Below are positions 24,943 to 33,807 of a DNA stretch of 64,000 nucleotides, piece by piece. The DNA lies in the NCBI RefSeq assembly GCF_018263925.1, contig NZ_JAEVHF010000002.1:186001-250000 (forward strand), in the 5' to 3' direction. The position numbers and the translations under genes are program-made. The notes beneath the pieces are model-generated. The model searched no databases. It had not been told where the DNA came from and saw only the letters and a list, made by a program, of their open reading frames with translations. The DNA is from Kistimonas asteriae (GTDB taxonomy: Bacteria; Pseudomonadota; Gammaproteobacteria; Pseudomonadales; Endozoicomonadaceae). Positions within the stretch are counted from its first letter, which is position 1. Every line of letters starts with the position of its first letter.

Positions 24943-25899
24943 TCAGGAGCAGCTCTCTCCTGCCTCAATCGCTGCTTTCAGTGTTTCGAACGTAATGTCA
25001 TGTGAACCTTGCGGATAGGTAGCGATACATTGCGCCATTGTTGAGTAAGGTACGGCAGTGAACTCTGGAGGCAAACCCTGAAACCTTCTGAGGTGTTGTT
25101 TGTCGGTATCGTTACCCCAGACATGGTGATAGGCGCTCGGCGGGGAAAAAAAGTGCTGATAATGGTTGGTATCGGCTGAAACATGCCAGCTTTTGCCCAT
25201 GTTGAAGGTTTGCAGGAAGTTCAAGATGGATATTTCATAATATTCACCTTTTTCGGTATGACGACCCACCACTGTGAACATTTCCGCTGATATTTTGTTG
25301 TGATTGCTTGAGGAAAAGCTGTCTGATAGCTGGTTGGATTTCATCTGGGTGATATTGGGCGCGAGTTTTTTGAAGTGCTTGGTATTATGGGCTTTAAGGA
25401 CACTTTGCTGGTCAATGGTGGTAATTTTGCTAATGCCCAACTCCCAGCGGCCGACGGATTTGCCGTTGTCGTCTTTCACCAGTCTTCCGTAGAAGACTGT
25501 GTTGGGCAGCCAATAGAGCTTGAAGCTTTCCCCGAAATCCTCTGAACGAAGGGCCAAAAGCCCATTCTGGCTGGCTAGATAATTTTCACTCCAGAAAATG
25601 CCGATATACTTCCCATCTTTGGAGACCCTGACGCTGCCACGATGACAGGGGTCGCCGTGAAAGCGATCGGGCAGATTGAACCGGTAGCCGGTTTTTTTGA
25701 TGGTAAAAACAAGCCGGTCCTCGATATCAATGCCGGGAACGGGACGACCGCCAAAACGCAGTTTCCAGTCTGTCGTGACGTGAACTTTTATACGGGGCGT
25801 ACCCTTTGTGCAGAGTGTTTCCGCTTGTGCTTGAACAGGCAGATTCAGGATAAAGAGTAAGCTTGCTAGGAGAGTGACCGTCCTGGTGACATTGCGCAT
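24943..25899 (-). CDS. Secreted protein with BNR/Asp-box-like motifs
   Basis: A 318-residue protein with a signal peptide (about 1-26, ending VQAQAE). Two segments look like Asp-box (BNR) turns of beta-propellers: SEDFGESFKLYW (about 122-133) and NMGKSWHVSAD (about 236-246). Sialidase catalytic residues are not identifiable, so an enzyme name is not justified. The Cys content (at least four) suggests disulfides. The C-terminal 60 residues do not match anything I know. It is in the same orientation as, and 74 bp from, the phytochelatin-synthase-like gene. Confidence 0.5.
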   Translation of the reverse strand: MRNVTRTVTLLASLLFILNLPVQAQAETLCTKGTPRIKVHVTTDWKLRFGGRPVPGIDIEDRLVFTIKKTGYRFNLPDRFHGDPCHRGSVRVSKDGKYIGIFWSENYLASQNGLLALRSEDFGESFKLYWLPNTVFYGRLVKDDNGKSVGRWELGISKITTIDQQSVLKAHNTKHFKKLAPNITQMKSNQLSDSFSSSNHNKISAEMFTVVGRHTEKGEYYEISILNFLQTFNMGKSWHVSADTNHYQHFFSPPSAYHHVWGNDTDKQHLRRFQGLPPEFTAVPYSTMAQCIATYPQGSHDITFETLKAAIEAGESCS

Positions 25900-25961
25900 G
25901 GAATCAGTGGTTTGTTGTTTATTGTCACTTCAGTGTAGCAGGACGATTTTCCCCATTCCTA

Positions 25962-26537
25962 TCAGGCGGTGTTTGCCAGCGGACGGGGGGATGGATACCT
26001 GGCCAGAAACTCGATTAGTGGCGACAGACTATTCGTATCCTGTGCGATTTCCCGTTCCACAAAGGCCAGTATGGCATCCTCATGGTCTGCCACCAGGGTG
26101 CTGATCGTGTGATGGACTTTATCCTCTGCCGCCTGCTGCCGGTAACGCTCCGCGTAGGTTTTGATCCATGGCGCCAATGTTGCCATGAGCGTGTCCCAGG
26201 GCAGGTCAAGCCACAGGTTAGCCTGTCGTCGTCCTGCTTGAACCATTGCTGGATCATTTTCAGGGCAGTGGATGCCCAGTGGTACCAGGTAGGCACTCAG
26301 GCATTCTGCCGTGCGCTGCTCGATATCGATCAAAAGCTGCCATGTTCGACGCTCATGGGGGCGGGTGGTGGCATCAAGAAACGTCTGGAAAAAAGCGATA
26401 CCGTAGAGTTCCCCCCGGTAGGCTTGCAGTAGATTCTGAAGCAATGTGAAATCCCTGGCCGTGGTGTTGGTCTGAACGCCACATTGTCGTCGGACAGCGG
26501 TTGACTGCCTATCCGGTGTTATGCGGTATTCAGTCAA
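25962..26537 (-). CDS. Hypothetical helical protein, possibly ferritin-like
   Basis: About 191 residues, nearly all helical, with recurring acidic and His positions: a QAYRGELYGIAFFQTF helix, RRTWQLLIDIEQRT, DKVHHTISTLVADHEDAILAFVEREI. The spacing of Glu and His residues is reminiscent of di-iron four-helix-bundle proteins, but I cannot confirm ligands. The only in-frame start is a TTG at 26537 without a clear ribosome site, so the true start may be inside. Function unknown. Confidence 0.5.
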   Translation of the reverse strand: MTEYRITPDRQSTAVRRQCGVQTNTTARDFTLLQNLLQAYRGELYGIAFFQTFLDATTRPHERRTWQLLIDIEQRTAECLSAYLVPLGIHCPENDPAMVQAGRRQANLWLDLPWDTLMATLAPWIKTYAERYRQQAAEDKVHHTISTLVADHEDAILAFVEREIAQDTNSLSPLIEFLARYPSPRPLANTA

Positions 26538-26565
26538 CCAGCGACACGCTTGTAAGGTGCTATGG

Positions 26566-26775
26566 TTATTTGCCGAGCTGCTTTTTCAGGGCCTCATCCC
26601 GCTGTCTGGCAGCCTCTTCTAATGTGCCAGACATGGCTTTGGCTTGGTCAATGGCTTTTTGATGCCCGGACAGAAAGTGCGGATCAGCCTCGTTCTGTTG
26701 AGGTTCCTTTTCACTGCTGCAGGCGCTCAGAAACATAGCGACGAGTAAGATGGAGAGTGGTAACCGTTTCATCAT
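26566..26775 (-). CDS. Small lipoprotein
   Basis: A 69-residue protein starting MMKRLPLSILLVAMFLSACSSEKEP, a clear lipoprotein signal with Cys at about 19. The mature part is charged and helical (KAIDQAKAMSGTLEEAARQRDEALKKQ). AGGGA lies upstream of the ATG at 26775. A longer upstream frame exists but lacks any reason to be used. No family recognised. Confidence 0.68.
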   Translation of the reverse strand: MMKRLPLSILLVAMFLSACSSEKEPQQNEADPHFLSGHQKAIDQAKAMSGTLEEAARQRDEALKKQLGK

Positions 26776-26885
26776 GACATCCCTGTATGTGTCTTCCCAA
26801 ACTAGAGAATAGTTGTATACCGGCAAGCAGACGTTGGCCTATACACCGTCATGGGTGAACCGGCCAACGTCATATAAAGTACAGA

Positions 26886-27059
26886 CTATTTAAACACACA
26901 GTGTTTGGCGTAGTCGGTGGCTTCATTAGCGGTCCAGTCACCCTTGGGTTTTTCCTGGAGCCCATTGCACCAGGCTTCTGAGCCTACTTCCGGGGAGCAG
27001 GCGGTGATCAGGGTGGTAAACAGCAGGGCAGCTGTACAGGCAAATAGCCGCTTCATCAT
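26886..27059 (-). CDS. DUF3012-family small lipoprotein
   Basis: A 57-residue lipoprotein read directly from the minus strand. The signal peptide MMKRLFACTAALLFTTLITAC is followed by SPEVGSEAWC...KPKGDWTANEATDYAKHC, the DUF3012 pattern, with three Cys in the mature part. GGAG precedes the ATG at 27059. The role of the family is unknown. It lies 110 bp upstream of the other small lipoprotein gene on the same strand, and the two signal peptides begin alike (MMKRL). Confidence 0.85.
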   Translation of the reverse strand: MMKRLFACTAALLFTTLITACSPEVGSEAWCNGLQEKPKGDWTANEATDYAKHCVFK

Positions 27060-27218
27060 TGTTCTCCAGGTGATGGGTGTAACGCTGGGGTATTAAATCA
27101 CGAATGTAGTGCTGTTCTCTAACAGCTAGGCAGCATTGATGCAGACTGCATCAAAGAGGCGCGATGCGACGCCTCGGCAAAGTATAGGGGATCGTCAGGT
27201 TGACGTTGGCGCAAGTCG

Positions 27219-27620
27219 TTAGCGCATGATTGAGTCGTACTTCTTGTACAGTACGGCTTCCTCGTTACCGATGCGCTTGCAAAGAACCCGAATCAAGCCC
27301 TTACAGTCTTTCTCAAAACCTTCCTCGTCACCGTGTGAACAGTACTTTTCGAAAAAGGCGAGAGCGCTGGCTGAGATTTGGTCCATATCCTTGGCGTATT
27401 TTTCCAGGGTGCTTTTCAGTTTTTCGTCCGTTTCCGCTGCTTTCCAGAGAATGGGGTACAGATTGGCGTCTTCTTTTGCCAGATGGGCCAGTAACTCTTC
27501 CTTGGCCAGAATCAGAAGTTTTCTGCCCTGCTCGGTATGGATGCCAATACGCTGGACATTTAATAAGGTGTCTGTGATATGGGCATGTTCCTGCAGGAAC
27601 TCCTGAACGAGTTTTGACAT
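27219..27620 (-). CDS. Hemerythrin-domain protein
   Basis: A 133-residue all-helical protein with hemerythrin-type iron-ligand positions: FLQEHAHI near the N-terminus, LLAHLAKEDANLYPIL (HxxxE/H region, about 45-60), FFEKYCSHGDEEGF and a late GNEEAVLYKKYD. Hemerythrins bind O2 or NO at a di-iron centre or serve in oxygen sensing and iron-sulfur repair. The exact set of ligands should be confirmed by alignment because some His positions differ from classical ones. It is a single gene with its own upstream region. Confidence 0.8.
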   Translation of the reverse strand: MSKLVQEFLQEHAHITDTLLNVQRIGIHTEQGRKLLILAKEELLAHLAKEDANLYPILWKAAETDEKLKSTLEKYAKDMDQISASALAFFEKYCSHGDEEGFEKDCKGLIRVLCKRIGNEEAVLYKKYDSIMR

Positions 27621-27847
27621 AATAAACGTCCTGTCAGTTATGTAGGTCTATTTGATTAAGTTTAGATTCAATGTGGAAGGGGATTCTGGATCCTGTTTAT
27701 TATTTGCAATAGCAGTATTTTTATTTATTTCTTATTGAAATAAATAGCGAATAAATATCATCGTTTACTACCAAGGTTTAATAGTGGAAGGGGAACTTTT
27801 AGTTGATACTTAATACATCAATAACAGAACAAAAAAGGATGTTTTTC

Positions 27848-28417
27848 ATGGCTTCAATTAATGCATTTTTCAGGATGTTTAAAACACAAAAGCAGTATTC
27901 ATTGGATGCTTCAGGTAATAATGATTCTTCGAGTTCCGTCAGTGGCCAGAAAAACACAAAGAATGGTCGCAAATGTTCTCAGAGCCATAAGGCCGCGGTC
28001 AGCCAGGTAGTTTGCTGTACGGCCAAGACCTCAGGAAAAACATTATTTAGCCGACCGGTGAATGTTGTTGTTGCCAAGGCCGAGTACCAATCCGCTGTAG
28101 AAACCATGGTGAAGCAATACGATGAGTTGCCATCATGGAATCAGCATGATGGAAAGGCCCGGTTGTTTCGCATGAATCAAAATGACAAGGCTAAGCATCA
28201 GCTGGCTATGGACTTATTGCCTGCCGGTGATCGAAAGAACAAGAAAAAAGTGCAGGCTGTTTGTGATCAATTAAGCCGGGATGTGCGTGCCCACACCGTC
28301 GAGCGTGATGCTAAGCAAATTGCGACTCAGGATGACGACAATAAGCCACAGTCTATTTTGAAGACTGAAGGTGCGCAGACATCTACCGTCAAAAAGAGCG
28401 TGAGATTCAACGTGTGA
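27848..28417 (+). CDS. Hypothetical protein with tandem PP1-docking motifs (SILK and RVxF) at its C-terminus
   Basis: A 189-residue, basic, Ser/Lys/Gln-rich protein without signal peptide or known domain. The C-terminus carries S169-I-L-K172 and, nine residues later, K182-K-S-V-R-F187-N-V. These match the [GS]IL[RK] and [RK]-x-V-x-F docking motifs of eukaryotic protein phosphatase 1 regulators, in the usual order SILK then RVxF. The ATG at 27848 is chosen because AAGGA lies 8 bases before it. Low-complexity composition and AT-rich upstream DNA fit a secreted host-directed effector, which is an inference. Short motifs can arise by chance. Confidence 0.55.
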   Translation: MASINAFFRMFKTQKQYSLDASGNNDSSSSVSGQKNTKNGRKCSQSHKAAVSQVVCCTAKTSGKTLFSRPVNVVVAKAEYQSAVETMVKQYDELPSWNQHDGKARLFRMNQNDKAKHQLAMDLLPAGDRKNKKKVQAVCDQLSRDVRAHTVERDAKQIATQDDDNKPQSILKTEGAQTSTVKKSVRFNV

Positions 28418-28448
28418 TGTATTTTGAGCGGTGTGACTTCCTCGACAG

Positions 28449-28484
28449 GATGAGCGTCAGAGCAAACTGACGCTCATCTTCTTC
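28449..28484 (+). terminator. Terminator after the PP1-motif gene
   Basis: GATGAGCGTCAG (28449-28460) and CTGACGCTCATC (28467-28478) form a perfect 12-bp stem with a six-base loop, followed by TTCTTC. It separates this gene from the eutH unit. Confidence 0.75.
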
Positions 28485-28492
28485 AGTAATTC

Positions 28493-28506
28493 TTGACGTA
28501 AATCAA
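28493..28506. promoter_or_regulatory. FNR/Anr-like box upstream of eutH
   Basis: TTGACGTAAATCAA differs from TTGATNNNNATCAA at one position and has the TTGAY form accepted by Anr-type regulators. It lies about 205 bp before the eutH ATG. The remaining leader (28507-28711) shows no clear cobalamin-riboswitch box. Confidence 0.5.
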
Positions 28507-28711
28507 CTCCCCGGATGATCGCGATTTCGCCATTGAGCAACGTCATAAATCCTCACGTCCGTTCCTGTTAGCCTGCCGCGCAACAGTCCGTACACTCAGC
28601 ACGAGCCGACCCGCATGTCCCTGACAAGGCCAGGGTTATGCACAGCATGATTGTTGATGCGTGACGGACCATAACTCTGAGCTTTACCAACACACAGTCC
28701 ACGAGGAATTT

Positions 28712-29818
28712 ATGAGTATCAACGATATCATCCTCTACGTCATGGTCGGCTTTATGGTGCTTGGCGCCGTCGACAAGATTCTGGGGAATAAATGGGGCTA
28801 CGGTGCCCAGTTTGAGGAAGGCTTCATGGCCATGGGCGCCCTGGCGCTGGCCATGGTCGGTGTGGTGTCACTGGCACCGGTACTGAACACCATCCTGAGT
28901 CCTGTTGTTGTCCCTGTTTATGAAGCTCTGGGTGCTGACCCGGCCATGTTCGCCACCACCCTGCTGGCTAACGACATGGGCGGTTACCCGCTGGCACTGG
29001 AAATGGCCAAGACGCCGGAAGCCGGTAACTTTGCCGGTCTGATCCTGGGCGCCATGATGGGTCCGACCATCGTGTTCACCATCCCGGTTGCCCTGGGCAT
29101 CATCTCCAAGGAAGACACCCAGTACCTGGCGCGTGGTGTACTGATCGGTCTGACCACTGTTCCCGTGGGCTGCCTGGTGGGTGGCGTGGTTGCCGGTTTC
29201 GATATCGGCATGATCATGGTCAACCTGGTGCCGATCATCCTCGTGGCCGGTCTGATCGCCGCAGGCCTGTACTTCATGCCTAACAAGATGATCAGTGGTT
29301 TCGAAATCTTCGGTAAGGGCGTTGTTGCCGTCATCACCCTGGCGCTGGCGTCTATCGTTGTTGAAACCCTGACCGGTGTTGTGATCATCCCCGGCATGGC
29401 CCCGATCTCCGAAGGTATTGAAATCATCGGTGCGATCGCCATGGTTCTGGCTGGTGCGTTCCCGATGGTCCACTTCATCACTACTCACCTGAACAAGCCG
29501 CTGATGAAGCTGGGCAAGATGATGGGCATGGGCGAAACCGCCGCTGCTGGTTTGGTGGCTACTCTGGCCAACAACATCGCTATGTTCAACATCATGAAGG
29601 ACATGGACAACCGCGGTAAGATCATCAACGTGGCTTTCGCTGTGAGCGCTTCCTTCGCGTTCGGTGACCACCTGGGCTTCACTGCCGCTGTTAACAGCGA
29701 CATGATCGCGCCTGTTGTTGCCGGTAAGCTGGTTGGTGGTGTGACTGCTGTCGCCCTGGCGATCTGGGTTACCCGCAACATGGCGTCCAAGACGTCTGCT
29801 GAAGCACAGACTGCCTGA
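28712..29818 (+). CDS. eutH: Ethanolamine permease EutH
   Basis: A 368-residue polytopic membrane protein matching EutH, the ethanolamine uptake protein. Landmarks are the N-terminal ILYVMVGFMVLGAVDKILGNKWGYGAQFEEGFMAMGALALAMVG, TTLLANDMGGYPLALEMA, the LGAMMGPTIVFTIPVALG segment and a C-terminal AFAFGDHLGFTAAV-like stretch. The ATG at 28712 follows CGAGGA and begins MSINDIILYVM, typical of EutH; the longer upstream frame is unlikely. A hairpin terminator follows. Codon use is strongly biased, suggesting high expression. Confidence 0.95.
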   Translation: MSINDIILYVMVGFMVLGAVDKILGNKWGYGAQFEEGFMAMGALALAMVGVVSLAPVLNTILSPVVVPVYEALGADPAMFATTLLANDMGGYPLALEMAKTPEAGNFAGLILGAMMGPTIVFTIPVALGIISKEDTQYLARGVLIGLTTVPVGCLVGGVVAGFDIGMIMVNLVPIILVAGLIAAGLYFMPNKMISGFEIFGKGVVAVITLALASIVVETLTGVVIIPGMAPISEGIEIIGAIAMVLAGAFPMVHFITTHLNKPLMKLGKMMGMGETAAAGLVATLANNIAMFNIMKDMDNRGKIINVAFAVSASFAFGDHLGFTAAVNSDMIAPVVAGKLVGGVTAVALAIWVTRNMASKTSAEAQTA

Positions 29819-29847
29819 TTGTAGCGGTTACCGCTGATGTCTCTGAT

Positions 29848-29876
29848 GCTGCCGGCTTGTTGCCGGCAGCGTTTTC
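29848..29876 (+). terminator. Hairpin between eutH and eutA
   Basis: GCTGCCGGC (29848-29856) and GCCGGCAGC (29862-29870) form a 9-bp GC-rich stem with loop TTGTT, followed by GTTTTCC. It could end or attenuate transcription between eutH and the downstream eutA-cobQ-adenosyltransferase genes. Confidence 0.65.
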
Positions 29877-30020
29877 CCCGATACCCGCGACCGCTCCGGT
29901 TTGTCATTATCGTCCCCCATACGGTTGCCAAACCCGAGCCGTTGTCCGATACGGTGCCGGTATCCCCCGTCCTCTCTACAGGACGCATCCCGGCCACACT
30001 TACTCGAATCAGGTTATCCC

Positions 30021-31463
30021 ATGCGTGAAGAAATCCTGAGCGCCGGTATTGATATCGGTACCTCCACCACCCAGCTGGTCTTTACCCGTCTGTTCCTGGA
30101 AAACGTGTCACCGGGCGCGATGATCCCCAAGGTGGAGATTGTCGGGCGCGAAGTGGTCTACCGCAGCCAGGTGCATTTTACGCCGCTGCTGTCGCCGACC
30201 ATGATTGATGCCACCCAGGTGCGGGCGCTGGTGGAGAGTGAGTTCCGCAAGGCGGATATCCGTCCTGAGCAAATTGATACCGGTGCCGTGATCATCACGG
30301 GGGAAACCGCACGCAAGGAGAATGCCCGCCAGGTCGCTGATGCCCTGAGTCAGCTGGCCGGGGATTTTGTGGTTGCGACCGCAGGACCGGATCTCGAAAG
30401 TATTATTGCCGGTAAGGGCGCGGGTGCCTCAAAGCAATCCTTCGATAAGAACTCCATTGTCGTGAATCTTGATATTGGTGGTGGTACGACCAATATTGCG
30501 GCGTATCAGGTGGGTGAGCCCATTGATACAAGTTGTCTGGATATCGGTGGGCGCCTGATCAAGTTTGAGAAAGGTGGCACCGAAGTCACTTATATCTCCG
30601 AGAAATGGTACGAAATGACCCGCCGTATGGGCATGCCGGTTAGCATCGGTGATGTACTGAGCCGCGGTCAGATTGACCGCATTGTCCAGCGCATGGTGGA
30701 AATTCTTGAAGAGGTCAGCGGTATTCGTCCTGCAACGGATGATCTCGCTTTTCTGGTAGGCCGTGGCACTCAGGATATGCGTCGCGATTACACCATTGAC
30801 CAGATTTGCTTCTCCGGCGGTGTAGCGGTCTATGCCTATGATGAAATGCCGTCAGTCGGTGAGTTTGAATACGGTGACCTGGGCGTATTGTTGGGGCGTG
30901 CGATCCGGAAGTCGCCGCTGTTCAGCCACTTCTCGGTGTTTGATGCCGTGGAAACCATTCGCGCCACAGTCATCGGTGCCGGTTCCCACGCGACCGATAT
31001 CAGTGGTAGCACCATCAATTTCTCCCGTGATGTATTTCCCATCAAGAACGTCCCGGTCTTGCGCCTGACGGCACAGGATGAAACCCTGCCTGCTGAAGAC
31101 ATGATCCGGGTCATTAAGGAAAAACTGTCCTGGTTTGACCTGGAAACCGGCGTCCAGCATGTGGCGCTGGGTTTGCAGGGACGACGCCAGCCTGATTTCA
31201 GCTATGTCCAGGAGCTGGCGGAGATTATCATTGCGGGCATGGACACCATGATCAAGCTGCCCCAGCCGCTGATCGTGATTGTGGAAGAAGATTTTGCCAA
31301 GGTGCTCGGCCAGAGCATCGAGGCCAAGCTGAAGTACAGCAAAGATGTCGTCTGTATCGATTCAATTTCGGTGAAAGATGGCGATTATATTGATATCGGC
31401 AAACCCTTGGCGCAGGACAAGGTGCTGCCGGTGATTGTGAAAACGCTGGTCTTCGGCTACTGA
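30021..31463 (+). CDS. eutA: EutA, ethanolamine ammonia-lyase reactivating factor (canonical copy)
   Basis: A 480-residue EutA collinear with the enterobacterial protein: [18 protein letters not shown] at residues 7-24, [61 protein letters not shown] and CFSGGVA, ending [10 protein letters not shown]. EutA binds ATP and releases inactive cobalamin from ethanolamine ammonia-lyase. The ATG at 30021 gives the family N-terminus; an upstream in-frame extension of 40 codons reads as non-coding. It is followed 18 bp later by cobQ. A second, divergent paralogue sits at 16496-17992. Confidence 0.95.
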   Translation: MREEILSAGIDIGTSTTQLVFTRLFLENVSPGAMIPKVEIVGREVVYRSQVHFTPLLSPTMIDATQVRALVESEFRKADIRPEQIDTGAVIITGETARKENARQVADALSQLAGDFVVATAGPDLESIIAGKGAGASKQSFDKNSIVVNLDIGGGTTNIAAYQVGEPIDTSCLDIGGRLIKFEKGGTEVTYISEKWYEMTRRMGMPVSIGDVLSRGQIDRIVQRMVEILEEVSGIRPATDDLAFLVGRGTQDMRRDYTIDQICFSGGVAVYAYDEMPSVGEFEYGDLGVLLGRAIRKSPLFSHFSVFDAVETIRATVIGAGSHATDISGSTINFSRDVFPIKNVPVLRLTAQDETLPAEDMIRVIKEKLSWFDLETGVQHVALGLQGRRQPDFSYVQELAEIIIAGMDTMIKLPQPLIVIVEEDFAKVLGQSIEAKLKYSKDVVCIDSISVKDGDYIDIGKPLAQDKVLPVIVKTLVFGY

Positions 31464-31481
31464 CTGAACAAGGAGTCCCGG

Positions 31482-32972
31482 ATGACTGACACTGTCACCC
31501 GCCGCCCCGGCACCCTGATGGTGCAGGGAACCACCAGTGATGCTGGCAAGAGTGTACTGGTGGCCGGATTATGTCGTGTATTCAAACAGCGCGGTATGTC
31601 CGTCGCCCCGTTCAAGCCGCAGAACATGGCGCTCAACAGCGCCGTGACGGTAGACGGTGGCGAGATTGGTCGTGCCCAGGCGCTGCAGGCGTTTGCCTGT
31701 GGCCTGGAACCCCATAGCGATATGAATCCGGTGCTGCTCAAGCCCAATACCGATACCGGCGCCCAGGTGATCGTCAACGGCAAAGTGCTGGCAGAGATGG
31801 ATGCCCGGGCTTATCACGAGTACAAACCCAAGGTGTTGGAACGTATTCTGGCGTCCTGGCGTCGTTTGGAAGATCAATATAAGCATGTGCTGGTGGAAGG
31901 TGCCGGCAGCCCGGCCGAGATCAACCTGCGCGAGAACGATGTCGCCAATATGGGCTTTGCCGAAGCGGCCGACTGCCCGGTGATTATTGTTTCAGATATC
32001 GATCGTGGTGGGGTATTCGCCCATCTTTACGGCACGCTGGCGCTCCTTTCTCCTTCAGAACAGGAACGGGTGAAAGGGTTTGTGATCAACCGGTTCCGGG
32101 GTGATGTCAGCCTGCTGGAACCTGGCCTGCGCTGGCTGGAAGAAAAGACCGGAAAGCCAGTGCTGGGCGTGCTGCCTTACCTCCACGGCCTGCATTTGGA
32201 TGCGGAAGATGCCATTACGGTATCCAACGCTGACAAGAGTGAAGGCCAGAAACTGAAAATTGCCGTACCCGTTCTGACCCGTACCAGCAACCATACCGAT
32301 TTTGACCCGCTGCAGCTTCACCCGAATGTTGACTTCACTTGGGTGTGCAAAGGGCAGCGTATTCCCCCCTGTGACCTGATCATTATCCCCGGTACCAAGA
32401 GTACCCGCGCCGACCTCGAGTTCCTGCAGGACAACGGCTGGGAAGAGGATATCCTTCGCCACCTGCGCCTGGGCGGTAAATTGATGGGTATCTGCGGCGG
32501 TTACCAGATGCTGGGCCGGTTTGTGCATGACCCTGAGGGGATTGAAGGTAAGCCCGGCATCAGTGAGGGCTTCGGCCTGCTGGATATTGATACCACGCTG
32601 GATCGTGAGAAACAGCTGCGTAGGGTGTCCGGTACACTGAGTCTTCCTGGCCAGGAGCCGGTCACCGTGACCGGGTACGAGATCCACGCCGGCGTGACGC
32701 AGGGCGATGACCTGGATTATCCGGTGATTGATCTGGGCAGCCACAAAGACGGTGTGCTGTCTGCGGACGGCCAGGTGTTCGGCACCTACCTCCACGGTGT
32801 GTTTGAACACGCCGATGCCTGCCATGCCATCCTGCGCTGGTCGGGGCTGGCGGAGAACGAGGCGGCTACGTTTAATTTCGACCAGGTGCGGGAAGACAAC
32901 CTGGATCGTCTGGCAGATGCCATCGAAACCTATCTTGATATGGACCAGATTCTGGCACTGGTCACAGAATAA
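31482..32972 (+). CDS. cobQ: Cobyric acid synthase (CobQ/CbiP)
   Basis: A 496-residue glutamine-dependent amidotransferase that amidates adenosylcobyrinic acid diamide to cobyric acid. The N-terminal domain starts with a dethiobiotin-synthase-like P-loop ([20 protein letters not shown]) and [13 protein letters not shown]. The C-terminal glutaminase has the Cys nucleophile in [11 protein letters not shown] and the His in [16 protein letters not shown] precedes the ATG. Next to eutA and an adenosyltransferase it supports local supply of coenzyme B12. No other corrin-ring genes are in the window, so the cell may salvage precursors or keep the rest elsewhere. Confidence 0.95.
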   Translation: MTDTVTRRPGTLMVQGTTSDAGKSVLVAGLCRVFKQRGMSVAPFKPQNMALNSAVTVDGGEIGRAQALQAFACGLEPHSDMNPVLLKPNTDTGAQVIVNGKVLAEMDARAYHEYKPKVLERILASWRRLEDQYKHVLVEGAGSPAEINLRENDVANMGFAEAADCPVIIVSDIDRGGVFAHLYGTLALLSPSEQERVKGFVINRFRGDVSLLEPGLRWLEEKTGKPVLGVLPYLHGLHLDAEDAITVSNADKSEGQKLKIAVPVLTRTSNHTDFDPLQLHPNVDFTWVCKGQRIPPCDLIIIPGTKSTRADLEFLQDNGWEEDILRHLRLGGKLMGICGGYQMLGRFVHDPEGIEGKPGISEGFGLLDIDTTLDREKQLRRVSGTLSLPGQEPVTVTGYEIHAGVTQGDDLDYPVIDLGSHKDGVLSADGQVFGTYLHGVFEHADACHAILRWSGLAENEAATFNFDQVREDNLDRLADAIETYLDMDQILALVTE

Positions 32973-33019
32973 CCGAACCGGTGGCTGCAAAGGCAGCGCG
33001 ACGGAACCGAGGCTTTGAG

Positions 33020-33607
33020 ATGTCTGAGAACGAACGCAACCGACTGACAAAAATTTATACTCGTACTGGTGACAAGGGCTCAACTAGCCTCGGCGGCGGT
33101 ACTCGTGTTCCTAAGACCCACGCGCGAATCGAAGCCATCGGCTCTGTCGATGAGTTGAACGCCTGGATGGGGATGCTGATCTGTGAGCTGAAAGACTGCC
33201 AGATCCTGCGCCATAAGCTGCAGAAGCCGCTGGAGTTCATTCAGCACCGCCTGTTTGATGTCGGTGGTGAGCTGGCCATGCCGGGCTATCAGCTGGTTCG
33301 TCAGGAGTTTGTGACGTATCTGGAAGAGGTACTGGACGAGTTCAACGAAGGCTTGCCGCCGCTGAAGAATTTTATCCTGCCCGGTGGGTCACGGTTGGCC
33401 TGTCACTGCCATATGGTGCGCACTGTGTCCCGTCGTGCTGAGCGCCGAGTGATTGCTGCGAAAGAGGCGGGTGAGGAAATCAATGCGCCCCTGATGCAGT
33501 TCCTCAACCGTCTGTCTGACCTGATGTTTGTGCTAGGTCGAGTGACTGCCCGCCAGTCTGGCGGTGAAGTACTCTGGCAGCAGTCTGAAAAAACAAAGGT
33601 GGAATAA
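33020..33607 (+). CDS. PduO-type ATP:cob(I)alamin adenosyltransferase
   Basis: A 195-residue adenosyltransferase that makes adenosylcobalamin, the cofactor of ethanolamine ammonia-lyase. Motifs are the ATP-binding KIYTRTGDKGSTSLGGGTRV (about 11-30), ARIEAIGSVDELNAWMG, FILPGGS and RRAERRVI, with the late FLNRLSDLMFVLGR. This is the PduO family, unrelated to EutT. GAGG lies 7 bases before the ATG at 33020; an upstream in-frame extension is rejected. It is the last gene of the eutH-eutA-cobQ group and is followed by a strong terminator. Confidence 0.94.
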   Translation: MSENERNRLTKIYTRTGDKGSTSLGGGTRVPKTHARIEAIGSVDELNAWMGMLICELKDCQILRHKLQKPLEFIQHRLFDVGGELAMPGYQLVRQEFVTYLEEVLDEFNEGLPPLKNFILPGGSRLACHCHMVRTVSRRAERRVIAAKEAGEEINAPLMQFLNRLSDLMFVLGRVTARQSGGEVLWQQSEKTKVE

Positions 33608-33615
33608 GACTTTTT

Positions 33616-33660
33616 ACGTCACCGGGAAGCATTTATTTATTCCCGGTGACGTTATTGTTT
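33616..33660 (+). terminator. Terminator of the second Eut/cobalamin unit
   Basis: ACGTCACCGGGAA (33616-33628) pairs perfectly with TTCCCGGTGACGT (33640-33652) across an AT-rich loop, followed by TATTGTTT. It lies 9 bp after the adenosyltransferase stop. Confidence 0.8.
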
Positions 33661-33663
33661 ATA

Positions 33664-33755
33664 AGGGAAACTGCGAATAAGTCCCTTTTTCCCAAAACAG
33701 TACCAGTAATACCAAGGATTACCGAATGTGAGGGTGGACTTATTCGCACCTTCCT
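33664..33755. repeat. Short inverted-repeat element, MITE-like or IS remnant
   Basis: TGCGAATAAGTCC (33672-33684) and GGACTTATTCGCA (33736-33748) are perfect inverted repeats. The flanks (AGGGAAAC and the complement of ACCTTCCT) extend the likeness to about 20 bases per end. The 50-base interior has no coding capacity. This end-to-end layout resembles a non-autonomous transposon; no target duplication is clear. Confidence 0.45.
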
Positions 33756-33807
33756 AAGTACGTTATGCTATGATCTCATTTGTATAAATGACCTGACGTA
33801 ATTTCTT

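Noticed and set aside
24943-25899. Sialidase
   Set aside because: Two Asp-box-like turns are present, but the arginine triad and catalytic Tyr/Asp cannot be identified, so only BNR-like is stated.
28507-28711. Possible cobalamin riboswitch in the eutH leader
   Set aside because: A GCCTGCCGCGCAACAGT stretch recalls part of the B12 element, but the conserved B12 box and the surrounding helices are not recognisable; a covariance-model search would be needed.
28868-29671. 267-codon minus-strand frame opposite eutH
   Set aside because: Low-complexity His/Asp/Gln/Gly-rich product typical of an antisense shadow of a strongly biased coding sequence.
32055-33083. 342-codon minus-strand frame opposite cobQ
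   Set aside because: Shadow of cobQ and the adenosyltransferase start; no protein-like features.
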